Source of the DNA: JAUNBN01 sp036645935
GTDB taxonomy: Bacteria; Bacillota; Clostridia; Oscillospirales; Ruminococcaceae
Direction of reading: 5' to 3'
Assembly: GCA_036645935.1 (NCBI GenBank)
Contig: JAVXNE010000013.1
Span: 1-24,385 of the forward strand
Length of the DNA stretch: 24,385 nt
A program made the position numbers and the translations under genes. Each line of letters starts with the position of its first letter. Position 1 is the first letter of the stretch. The notes under the pieces are model-generated. The model ran no database searches, had not been told where the DNA came from, and saw nothing but the letters and a program-made list of their open reading frames with translations. Shown piece by piece: positions 15,454 to 21,990 of this stretch.

Positions 15454-15762
15454 TTAAATATTTATACAACCGGGCAGTGCCAGCAGAACCTGTCGCGCCC
15501 CCTCGCAGCAAAACGCAAAGCCGACGCAGAGCAGCATGAGCATAACCGAACCAAAATCAACCTTCATCTGATTGTCCTCGCCTTTAGAGAAGCGCACACA
15601 GAGCAGCTCCGCCCCTAGGCTTATCAAAATCAGCGGCCAGAACCGCAGAGAGAATTCGAGCCACTCTGAATTCGGAAAGAATGTAAATGCGATAAACACA
15701 ATTCCCAGCACAATAAGCGCCAGTCCCACCGTCAGCGTCCCGATTCGTCTGCTACGCTTCAT
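15454..15762 (-). CDS. LiaI/LiaF-like small membrane protein
   Basis: A 102-aa membrane protein with four probable hydrophobic segments: about residues 8-28 (LTVGLALIVLGIVFIAFTFF), 38-56 (FSLRFWPLILISLGAELL), 66-83 and the C-terminus. The LRFWPLILISLGAELL motif is the hallmark of the LiaI/LiaF transmembrane region associated with cell-envelope stress control. GGAGG precedes the ATG. It is the last gene of the ECF sigma operon and overlaps the 44-aa gene by 11 nt, so it is likely a target or modulator of that envelope response (inference). Confidence 0.75.
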   Translation of the reverse strand: MKRSRRIGTLTVGLALIVLGIVFIAFTFFPNSEWLEFSLRFWPLILISLGAELLCVRFSKGEDNQMKVDFGSVMLMLLCVGFAFCCEGARQVLLALPGCINI

Positions 15763-15886
15763 TTCGTTTTGCCTCCAGATTACTTCTGTGTGTTTTTCGC
15801 CCTGCCGACAGCAACGAAGTCACGAGCATAAAGCACACCATCCCAAGAGCGAGCTTGAAAAGTGAACAGCAATTCTTATTTTTCAT
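15752..15886 (-). CDS. 44-aa single-helix membrane peptide in the ECF sigma operon
   Basis: MKNKNCCSLFKLALGMVCFM followed by LVTSLLSAGRKTHRS and a polar tail ending EAKRNEA. One membrane segment (about residues 9-28) flanked by basic residues. The ATG at 15886 overlaps the stop region of the upstream TM2-like gene, and the TAG lies 11 nt inside the LiaI-like gene, so it fills the only gap in a fully overlapping operon. No strong ribosome site of its own; translation is probably coupled. A small membrane peptide between two envelope-stress-type genes is a good candidate regulator. No known family. Confidence 0.6.
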   Translation of the reverse strand: MKNKNCCSLFKLALGMVCFMLVTSLLSAGRKTHRSNLEAKRNEA

Positions 15887-16436
15887 TGTCGGTAACCGTT
15901 AGCGTTTCTTCGGCAGTCTCTGCCTTCTTGTGTTTGATAAGCCGGATTCCTATATAGATTATAACAGCGCTCACCGCGATCCTCGGCAGATAATGATTTA
16001 GCGTGTAGGCAATGTGTGTAATCGCAGGATACATGTCAGAATAGTTATTGTAGAAATAACTGGTGAAACTGCTCCAAATCGCGTATGCCCCGCAGGCGAC
16101 CAAAAGAGCGCCCATTATCCGATAAAACTTCACTGAAGCGAGCTTCGTTCGGTCAATGATTGAGTTTTGCCCCAAAATCAGAAAATCGTCTTCCAATAAA
16201 GAGAACTTTTCCGGATCGCATGACATCAAATTCAGAGAGTCGAAAAACGCGTAGAACCATATAATAATTGACACAAATGCGAACTCGTCTATGTTAAAAA
16301 AAGAAGCAAATGCAATGCCCAACCCAAACAGCCCACCCAAACTCATGCCGCGCCTCATGAATCCCATAAACATCTGTCCGCAACCGGGAATGACTGAAAA
16401 AAGAAAGGTTAGAAATTTGTTTTTTTGTTTTGTCAT
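15876..16436 (-). CDS. TM2-like multi-pass membrane protein of the ECF operon
   Basis: A 186-aa protein with about four to five membrane segments. The N-terminus, FLTFLFSVIPGCGQMFMGFM followed by RRGMSLGGLFGLG, has the IPGxGQxYxG pattern of TM2-like domains. A soluble loop around residues 70-100 (DPEKFSLLEDDFLILGQ) is followed by two further membrane helices and a charged tail. It starts 5 nt after the anti-sigma gene and ends overlapping the 44-aa gene. Function unknown; the context suggests a membrane partner of the anti-sigma system. Confidence 0.7.
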   Translation of the reverse strand: MTKQKNKFLTFLFSVIPGCGQMFMGFMRRGMSLGGLFGLGIAFASFFNIDEFAFVSIIIWFYAFFDSLNLMSCDPEKFSLLEDDFLILGQNSIIDRTKLASVKFYRIMGALLVACGAYAIWSSFTSYFYNNYSDMYPAITHIAYTLNHYLPRIAVSAVIIYIGIRLIKHKKAETAEETLTVTDNEK

Positions 16437-16441
16437 ACCGT

Positions 16442-16921
16442 TTATTTCTCCAATGCAAATATATTATTTGTAATTGACGTAAAATACTGTCCTATCTGGG
16501 CAAAGATTTCCTTGTCCTGCTCTTCGCGCTCCGGGATGACGAACTGCTGAGGTTCCGGCAGATGCATCTTTGTCGGTGCGGGAAGCGCGTCCGGTTTCGG
16601 CTTGTACGTCATAGTCTGCGGAAGTGTCGTCCCGCTGAATGTAAGCGCAATAGCCGCTGCGACACCAACGGCAATTCCCGCGCAATAGCGCGCAAACCCC
16701 TGCCTTTTCGCCCGCTCAATCTCCGCTATCTTCAGCACCACAAGCTCGTCAAATCCGCGGTTTAAGGATCCCACACACACAGCATCGCTGATCTTTTCCG
16801 CGCATGCCGAACATTCTGCCATGTGCTCGCAAAGTTCCAAGGTTTGAAGGTCGTCCAAAGTGCCGTCCGCCAGAGATTTAATCGCCTGATCTGTCAGGTG
16901 TTCGTCAATAAACAGCTCCAT
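16442..16921 (-). CDS. Zinc-binding membrane anti-sigma factor
   Basis: A 159-aa protein. The N-terminal cytoplasmic domain carries the anti-sigma zinc motif H33-x3-C37-x2-C40 in LCEHMAECSACAEKI. One membrane helix follows at about residues 78-97 (RYCAGIAVGVAAAIALTF), then an external Pro-rich part (KPKPDALPAPTKMHLPEPQQ). It should bind the ECF sigma factor encoded just upstream and hold it at the membrane until a signal arrives. The ATG at 16921 follows GGGAGGATTCTTC and overlaps the sigma gene by 28 nt, so the two are made together. Confidence 0.88.
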   Translation of the reverse strand: MELFIDEHLTDQAIKSLADGTLDDLQTLELCEHMAECSACAEKISDAVCVGSLNRGFDELVVLKIAEIERAKRQGFARYCAGIAVGVAAAIALTFSGTTLPQTMTYKPKPDALPAPTKMHLPEPQQFVIPEREEQDKEIFAQIGQYFTSITNNIFALEK

Positions 16922-17451
16922 GAAGAATCCTCCCTCATAATTGTTCTGAGCAGCTTTTTTGCGCGATAGAGCCTCGTTGCGACCGTCTTTGTGTTGGCTT
17001 CAGTTTCCTCGCCGATTTCGCTGATCGTCTTGTCAAGACAATAATAGGCCACGGCCACCGCCCGATATGGTTCTTTAAGCCTGTTACAAAGCGCTGCAAA
17101 CTCATCCATCTCTGCCCTGCGCTCAACCTCCGCCTCAACCCCCTCACGCTCGTCGCATATGTATTCCAAATCATCGGAATCAACTGCGGTTATCCTTCTG
17201 GCGGGGCTTTTTAAAAAGTCTCGGCATTTATTGGCGGCAATTTGAGCAAGCCAGCTTTTGGGGTTTCGGTCGTCAAAGCTTGAAAGGTGTTGATACGCCG
17301 ATATAAACGTTTCCTGCGCAAGATCCTCCGCGTCAAAGGTGTTTTTCACAAACGAGAAGCAAATCGTGTAAACCAGATTTTTATATTCGTCAATGTACAC
17401 ACTGAATTCCTGAACTCGAATTTGCCTCACCCGCCTTTTCTGCTCTGACAT
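16894..17451 (-). CDS. ECF-family RNA polymerase sigma factor
   Basis: A 185-aa sigma-70 family protein with region 2 (about residues 20-85, including DAEDLAQETFISAYQHLSSF and NPKSWLAQIAANKCRDFLKS) and region 4 (about residues 118-175, including LDKTISEIGEETEANTKTVA and TRLYRAKKLL, a helix-turn-helix). There is no region 1 or 3, as is normal for this class. The start is uncertain: the ATG at 17451 has no ribosome site, and alternative GTG codons lie at 17430 and 17400. It leads an operon with its anti-sigma and three membrane proteins, pointing to envelope stress. Confidence 0.9.
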   Translation of the reverse strand: MSEQKRRVRQIRVQEFSVYIDEYKNLVYTICFSFVKNTFDAEDLAQETFISAYQHLSSFDDRNPKSWLAQIAANKCRDFLKSPARRITAVDSDDLEYICDEREGVEAEVERRAEMDEFAALCNRLKEPYRAVAVAYYCLDKTISEIGEETEANTKTVATRLYRAKKLLRTIMREDSSWSCLLTNT

Positions 17452-17679
17452 CTATTATAACGATGTATCCCGAAAAATTTCTTCAGTTTTCCAAAATAAA
17501 TATCTTTCTTGCCGAAATTTCTGACGTTCTCTAATCAGCCTTCCCTCACCCGAACAACCCTGCGTTTTGGCGCGAGTGCGCCCCCGCTCAAAATTAAACC
17601 TCACAACACTTGTTTGCCATTTCCCCTCCGGAGAACCCAAAATCCTTAGGTTATACAAATAAAGGTATTTTTCACTCGC

Positions 17680-17980
17680 GCATTTCCCGCACGCATTTCC
17701 CCCATATGCATCTTTCCCGTATGCCTCTTTTCCTCATGCCTTTTTTCCTCATGCCTCTTTTCCTCATGCCTCTTTTCCTCATGCATCTTTCCCGCACGCA
17801 TCTTTTCCCGCACGCATCTTTTCCCGCGCGCATTTTCCCGCGCGCATCTTTCCCGCGCGCATTTTCCCGCGCGCATCTTTTCCCGCGCGCATCTTTCCCG
17901 CACGCATCTTTTCCCGCGCGCATCTTTTCCCGCGCGCATCTTTTCCCGCGCGCATTTTCCCACACACCTTCCCCGCATGC
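17680..17980. repeat. Degenerate minisatellite, about 20 units of 13-16 bp
   Basis: Roughly twenty head-to-tail units of 13-16 bp in two subfamilies. Type A is GCCTCTTTTCCTCAT, dense around 17,725-17,785; type B is GCATCTTTTCCCGCGC, from about 17,785 to 17,965. Length varies mainly by the number of Ts and the presence of TC. The strands are highly skewed (plus pyrimidine-rich, minus purine-rich), and each B unit contains alternating GCGCGC. All frames remain open, which produces artefactual Arg/Lys/Cys-rich or Phe/Pro/His-rich reading frames. Confidence 0.9.
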
Positions 17981-18143
17981 GTCCCCCCCTCCCGCCGCGC
18001 ACAACCGGGCATGCCGAACGGCGTATACTATCTGAAATTGCACATTTTCACTATCTGTATTCTCCATTTTGTCCGACACTCTAATCAACTGTTTTGTGCG
18101 TGACATTTCTTTTGGCAGCACCGCAGTGTTTCACGCCTCCAAC

Positions 18144-18179
18144 AAAAACCCCTCCGCCAGCGAAAGCTGGCGGAGGGGT
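18144..18179 (-). terminator. Terminator of the ABC importer operon
   Basis: A perfect 14-bp stem (ACCCCTCCGCCAGC, 18148-18161, with its complement at 18166-18179) closed by a 4-nt loop that reads GAAA on the plus strand. On the minus strand the stem is followed by TTTTTG. It stands 53 bp after the stop of the substrate-binding protein gene and should end the three-gene operon. Confidence 0.9.
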
Positions 18180-18232
18180 CGTCCTATCCACAAATATATT
18201 TCATCTGAAACCTATCTCTGTGCGAAATTTTC

Positions 18233-19312
18233 TTATGCCGCCTTTTTTTCAGGAAGCGCATTCATCATCAGCGCGTCGTACTGCGAGTCAGTGAGATCAC
18301 AGAGATAGAACATCTTATAATAGCTTTTTGTCTCGGCCTTGAGATTGTAATTGAAAACTTCCGGGTATAGCAGCTGCGCGAGCCACTTCATTCCCATGTA
18401 TCGGTTCACTGACGGAGGAAATCCCATCCAGTTGTATGGGTCTGCGGGCGCTTCAAAATAATTTCCACTTGAAATCGCCTTAAGCCCCTGCCACGTTTTG
18501 TCGCTGCCAACAGTCGCGTAAACGCTGCCTGGCGCAAAGATAATAACATCGGGATTCCACAGCAGCAGCTGCTCCATCGACACCTCATTGCCCGATCCTT
18601 TAGATGACGGTTCATCAACCACCGCGGCGTTGTCGCTCACAAGGTTGATCAGCTCGGCATGATAGGACGCCTGCGCGATGACATTGAGCCCAGCATCGCC
18701 CTGCAAATAGAGCAGTGAAACTTTTTTGTCGCCGACCTCGGCCATCTTTGATTTGGTGTCACTGAGCGTCCCCTCGCAGTATTGCGCAAGCTTCTCGGCC
18801 TTCTCCTCAAGCCCGAGAAGCTTGCCTAGAGTCCGGTATGTCTGCGGCATCTTGTCGAGCGAGGCTTCGATAAACACTGTCGGAATTCCAATTTGCTTTG
18901 CAATTTCGTCCATGTCCTCGACGATTGTTTTTTTAGGCTCACCGATATCAATTATAACCTGAGGGTCTGCCGCGGCAATCGCCTCAAGATTCAGATCGTC
19001 CGCACCGTAAAACTGCCCGAATATGGGGAGCTTGAGATATTTGTCGGCGATATATTGCTCGGTATTGCTGCCCCATTTACCCGACAGCCCAACAAGCATG
19101 TCAGCTGTAATAGGGAACGCGACTATCTGTGCCATCGTGCCCGCACATGCAACCCGCTCAATCTTCGCGGGTAGCTCAACCGTACGTCCGGCATCGTCAG
19201 TAAAGCTCACCGTGGCGCCTTGGGCGGGGTTTTCAGTCTGAGTCTGTTTGACGCATCCGGAAAACCCAGCGGCGAGTGCAAGAACACACAAAACGCAAAT
19301 CAGCTTCTTCAT
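18233..19312 (-). CDS. Metal-chelate ABC transporter substrate-binding lipoprotein
   Basis: A 359-aa periplasmic-binding-protein-type lipoprotein (PF01497 class). The signal peptide MKKLICVLCVLALAAGFSGC gives lipidated C20; the start at 19312 is chosen for AGAGGAAAAAG upstream and for a proper signal peptide. The mature N-terminus has VSFTDDAGRTVELPAKIERV, the usual opening of iron/cobalamin-type binding proteins. DLNLEAIAAADPQVIIDIGE and LLLWNPDVIIFAPG are conserved-type strands. The C-terminus has PYNWMGFPPSVNRYMGMKWL, a pattern also met in binding proteins for other metals or oxyanions (MolA-like). The substrate is therefore unresolved among ferric siderophore, haem, corrinoid and molybdate. 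Last gene of the operon. Confidence 0.88.
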   Translation of the reverse strand: MKKLICVLCVLALAAGFSGCVKQTQTENPAQGATVSFTDDAGRTVELPAKIERVACAGTMAQIVAFPITADMLVGLSGKWGSNTEQYIADKYLKLPIFGQFYGADDLNLEAIAAADPQVIIDIGEPKKTIVEDMDEIAKQIGIPTVFIEASLDKMPQTYRTLGKLLGLEEKAEKLAQYCEGTLSDTKSKMAEVGDKKVSLLYLQGDAGLNVIAQASYHAELINLVSDNAAVVDEPSSKGSGNEVSMEQLLLWNPDVIIFAPGSVYATVGSDKTWQGLKAISSGNYFEAPADPYNWMGFPPSVNRYMGMKWLAQLLYPEVFNYNLKAETKSYYKMFYLCDLTDSQYDALMMNALPEKKAA

Positions 19313-19358
19313 ACTTTTTCCTCTTATTTTCATTATTAAGCGACCCCATCGGCCGTCT

Positions 19359-20165
19359 TTACGGTTTTAATTGCCCCTTCCTCTCTCTTTCGAGATCGAG
19401 TGGGACGCAAACGCGCACCCTGTCGCCGTCAAGGCTGCTGACCCTCACATCAACTCCATACAGCGAGCGTATCAGCTCCTCGGTGATTATGTCGCCCGGC
19501 ACCCCATCCGCGAGCACTGTGCCTCCTTTGAGCGCAAGCATTCGGTCAGCGCACAGAAACGCCTGGTCTGGGTTGTGTGTCGATTGAATCACCGTATACC
19601 CCTCCCGCGCGAGCTGCCGCACTCGATTTTGAACTACCACCTGATTGCCGTAATCAAGATTTGCTGTCGGCTCGTCCATTATCAGCACCCGCGCCTGCTG
19701 TGCGAGCGCGCGCGCCACGAGCGCGAGTTGACGCTCTCCCCCGCTCAGTTTCAAAAAGGAACGGTTTCTCAGATGTGAAATTCCAAGTGTTTCAAGCGCG
19801 CATTCGGCGAATGCCGCCTGTGCCTGTCCGGGTGACGCAAATGCAGTGAGCTGAGGCGTCGTGCCCATCAAGACAACATCGAATACCGAATAGTTGAACA
19901 CCGGTGTGTGCGATTGAGGTATATAGGCGATAAATCGCGCGAGCTGCCTGTGTGAAAGCTCTCGGACATCAACCCCCTTTATTTCAACCGACCCGCTGTA
20001 TCCCTCAAGAAGCCCAAGCATGCATTTAAACAATGTGCTCTTGCCGACGCCGTTGGGGCCGAGCACAAATAGAATCTCACCGTCAGCAACGCGAAAGGAC
20101 ACGTCGGACAGAACACTCCCTCCGCCTTTGTACGAAAAGCTGAGATTGCGAACGCGCATCGACAT
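19359..20165 (-). CDS. Metal-chelate ABC transporter ATP-binding protein
   Basis: A 268-aa FecE/BtuD-type ATPase. Walker A is G36-T44 (GPNGVGKST), the Q-loop is in YIPQS, the signature is LSGGERQL, Walker B is VLIMDEPT and the switch His is in STHNP. The start MSMRV at 20165 is chosen because AAAGGAGGAAAAATAGT precedes it and it lies 1 nt after the permease stop; the longer frame from 20249 would overlap the permease gene. It powers uptake through the permease encoded upstream. Confidence 0.93.
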   Translation of the reverse strand: MSMRVRNLSFSYKGGGSVLSDVSFRVADGEILFVLGPNGVGKSTLFKCMLGLLEGYSGSVEIKGVDVRELSHRQLARFIAYIPQSHTPVFNYSVFDVVLMGTTPQLTAFASPGQAQAAFAECALETLGISHLRNRSFLKLSGGERQLALVARALAQQARVLIMDEPTANLDYGNQVVVQNRVRQLAREGYTVIQSTHNPDQAFLCADRMLALKGGTVLADGVPGDIITEELIRSLYGVDVRVSSLDGDRVRVCVPLDLERERKGQLKP

Positions 20166-20166
20166 A

Positions 20167-21195
20167 CTATTTTTCCTCCTTTCCCAGCAGCAACCAGATG
20201 AAAAAGGGAGCCCCGACAAACGCCGTAAGTATGCCAATCGGGATTTCAACCGTCATGAGGCATCGGGAAAAATTGTCCACAACGAGCAGGAATACCGCGC
20301 CCGCCAGCGCTGAAGCGGGTATCAGCACGCGGTAATCGCTGCCCACGAGCCTTCTGCAAAGATGAGGTATAACAAGCCCCACCCACCCAATCATGCCGCT
20401 GACCGAGACGCTTGCCGCTGTCACGAGTGTAGCGCACACGACAATCACGGCGCGCATTCGCCGCGTGTTAACTCCAAGCGACCTTGCCTCATCCTCGTCC
20501 ATTGTCAGAATGTTTATCCGCCATCGCAGCAGAAATATCGGTACAAGTCCGAGAGCCATAGGAAAAAAAACAAACGAAACGTCTTTTGTCGACGCCCCTG
20601 AAAGGCTGCCCATCAGCCAATATGTCATCGCGGGAAGCTGGTCGGCCGGATCGGCAACCGTCTTCAAGAAAGACGTCGCTGCTTGAAACAGAGAGCCTAT
20701 CATGATTCCGGACAGTACCAGTCCCAAAATCGCATTGCCTTTAGACCGTCTGCCGCAGAGCAGAACGAGCGTTACACAGAGCATACTGAACGCAAAGGCC
20801 GAAAGCGTGGTCTGCATCCTGTTCAGCCGGAGCAAAATTGCCAGAAGTGCTCCGAAAGCAGCTCCGGTTGAGGCGCCCAGCACATCCGGCGCCGCCATGG
20901 GATTGCGGAATATTCCCTGATAGGAGGCGCCCGCAACCGAGAGACAGCAGCCCACCATGCACGCGAGCGCGACGCGCGGCAACCGCACATTGAAAAAGAC
21001 CGTCTCCACCCGGTCCGTCCAAAACTTCCCGATGGGTACGATCTTGGAAAATGCCATGCCGCACAGCTCTCTGATTGAAATGGGATATTTCCCCAGTGTC
21101 AGCGACATCGCGGCGATCAAAAACATCGCGAGCGCGAGCAGCGCCAGCTTGTGTGAGGATTTCATTTTCTTTTTTCCCGACACTCGCTCGTGCAT
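20167..21195 (-). CDS. FecCD-type ABC transporter permease
   Basis: A 342-aa inner-membrane permease with about nine to ten hydrophobic helices. The motif MIGWVGLVIPHLCRRLVG (about residue 265) matches the GxIxFVGLxxPHxxR signature of FecCD/BtuC permeases, and VRLPRVALACMVGCCLSVAG and QGIFRNPMAAPDVLGASTGA are also typical. The ATG at 21195 is chosen over that at 21201 because GGAAGGAG is 6 nt upstream of the former and abuts the latter. It is the first gene of the operon; only one permease gene is present, so it probably acts as a homodimer. Confidence 0.93.
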   Translation of the reverse strand: MHERVSGKKKMKSSHKLALLALAMFLIAAMSLTLGKYPISIRELCGMAFSKIVPIGKFWTDRVETVFFNVRLPRVALACMVGCCLSVAGASYQGIFRNPMAAPDVLGASTGAAFGALLAILLRLNRMQTTLSAFAFSMLCVTLVLLCGRRSKGNAILGLVLSGIMIGSLFQAATSFLKTVADPADQLPAMTYWLMGSLSGASTKDVSFVFFPMALGLVPIFLLRWRINILTMDEDEARSLGVNTRRMRAVIVVCATLVTAASVSVSGMIGWVGLVIPHLCRRLVGSDYRVLIPASALAGAVFLLVVDNFSRCLMTVEIPIGILTAFVGAPFFIWLLLGKEEK

Positions 21196-21261
21196 CCGCA
21201 TCTCCTTCCTACTATTCGCCTCGTTTGAGAATAATCTTTACCAAAAAAATGGTATCATATG

Positions 21262-21270
21262 TGCTATAAT
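21262..21270 (+). promoter_or_regulatory. Extended -10 promoter of the THEP1-like gene
   Basis: TGCTATAAT at 21262-21270, a consensus -10 with a TG extension. No good -35 is seen at 17 bp. The predicted transcript begins near 21277, giving about 50 nt of leader before the ATG at 21326. Confidence 0.55.
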
Positions 21271-21294
21271 ATAGTCAATGAGTATTATTTACAA
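21266..21294 (-). promoter_or_regulatory. Candidate promoter of the ABC operon
   Basis: On the minus strand TTGTAA (21294-21289), 17-bp spacing, TATTAT (21271-21266). Its -10 box covers the same bases as the plus-strand -10 box at 21265-21270. Leader about 60 nt. A TACCA/TGGTA inverted repeat at 21239-21254 lies in the leader and could be an operator; no clear Fur box was seen. Confidence 0.45.
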
Positions 21295-21325
21295 AAATTG
21301 CCACCCCATTTTGTCGGAGTATCCT

Positions 21326-21853
21326 ATGCATATTTTTTTGAACGCCGCGCCCGGGCTCGGTAAATCGACTGTTATAAACCGTGTGCTTGAAGCCGTAGAC
21401 GGCGCGCGTGCAGGTGGATTTCGCAGCTATTTTGGCGCGGACAGAGCGAGCGCAAAACGGCAACTATATCTCAGCGCCGCCAACGTACCGCCCGAGTTCG
21501 ACGAGAAGCACGCCGTCGCGCGTTTTTATACTTATGGAACTTTTTCCGCCATTCCCGGGCGCTTTGATGCTCTTGCGAGCGAACTGATAGGCGAGTCTTG
21601 CGCACACAGCAGCATTGTCATTATGGATGAGTGTTCCTACCTCGAGAGCGATGCACTTATATGGCGACGGGAAATAATGCGCGCGCTCGACGGAGATGTT
21701 CCGATTCTCGGAGTCGTGCGTTTGTTCGACCGCTGCTGGACACACGATATAGTGCATCACCCGAATGTGCAAATGGTCAAAATCACCCAATCAAACCGAG
21801 ACGCGATAGCTGTGGAGCTGCAATCGCACTTCCGTTCGCTGCTCTGCCGCTGA
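21326..21853 (+). CDS. THEP1-like P-loop NTPase
   Basis: A 175-aa small P-loop protein. Walker A is A8-T15 (APGLGKST) and Walker B IVIMDE ends at D101-E102, followed by CSYLES. Size and the pattern 'Walker A, GGFRSYF, ... MDExxxLE ... PILGVV' fit the nucleoside-triphosphatase THEP1 (NTPase_1) family, though an acidic residue rather than glycine follows Walker B. ATG at 21326 has GGAG 6 nt upstream; the earlier ATG at 21278 falls at the predicted transcript start and lacks a ribosome site. It is divergent from the ABC operon and upstream of the ThyX-like gene. Physiological role of the family is poorly known. Confidence 0.7.
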   Translation: MHIFLNAAPGLGKSTVINRVLEAVDGARAGGFRSYFGADRASAKRQLYLSAANVPPEFDEKHAVARFYTYGTFSAIPGRFDALASELIGESCAHSSIVIMDECSYLESDALIWRREIMRALDGDVPILGVVRLFDRCWTHDIVHHPNVQMVKITQSNRDAIAVELQSHFRSLLCR

Positions 21854-21904
21854 CAAATCTATCAATTCTCATGTTATCTCAGCAACGCGCTGTTTGCTGA
21901 ACTG

Positions 21905-21933
21905 TTGACATCCCCCCGTGCAGGACTTATCAT
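21905..21933 (+). promoter_or_regulatory. Near-consensus sigma-A promoter of the ThyX-like gene
   Basis: TTGACA at 21905-21910, exactly 17 bp, TATCAT at 21928-21933. Predicted start near 21940 with a 51-nt leader. A 13-bp palindrome CTCGACaGTCGAG at 21950-21962 lies just downstream and could be an operator. Confidence 0.75.
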
Positions 21934-21990
21934 CTACACAAGCAGTGATCTCGACAGTCGAGCAAAAACAAATTTCAGGGAGTTAATATT

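Larger units (their letters stand above)
17452..18232. other. Long gene-free region between sigma operon and ABC operon
   Basis: About 780 bp. It holds the leader of the sigma operon, a minisatellite at 17680-17980 and the ABC-operon terminator. Long open frames across the minisatellite on both strands come from the repeat, not from real coding. A possible mini-ORF with a strong ribosome site (CCGGAGGGG before the ATG at 17620, eight codons) is present on the minus strand. Confidence 0.6.

Noticed and set aside
17453..17458. TATAAT on the minus strand as a -10 box for the sigma gene
   Set aside because: It would place the transcript start inside or past the annotated ATG, and there is no -35; left unassigned.
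17594..17620. 8-codon minus-strand frame with a strong CCGGAGGGG ribosome site
   Set aside because: Could be a leader peptide, but there is no attenuator structure after it and it is too short to support.
17455..17658. 67-codon minus-strand frame ending just before the sigma factor gene
   Set aside because: No ribosome site and unstructured composition; it covers the expected promoter/leader of the sigma operon.
17610..18121. Long Arg/Lys/Cys-rich (minus) and Phe/Pro/His-rich (plus) open frames of 118-149 codons
   Set aside because: They coincide with the minisatellite; every frame stays open because the repeat units lack stops. There is no consistent ribosome site, and both strands are open at once.
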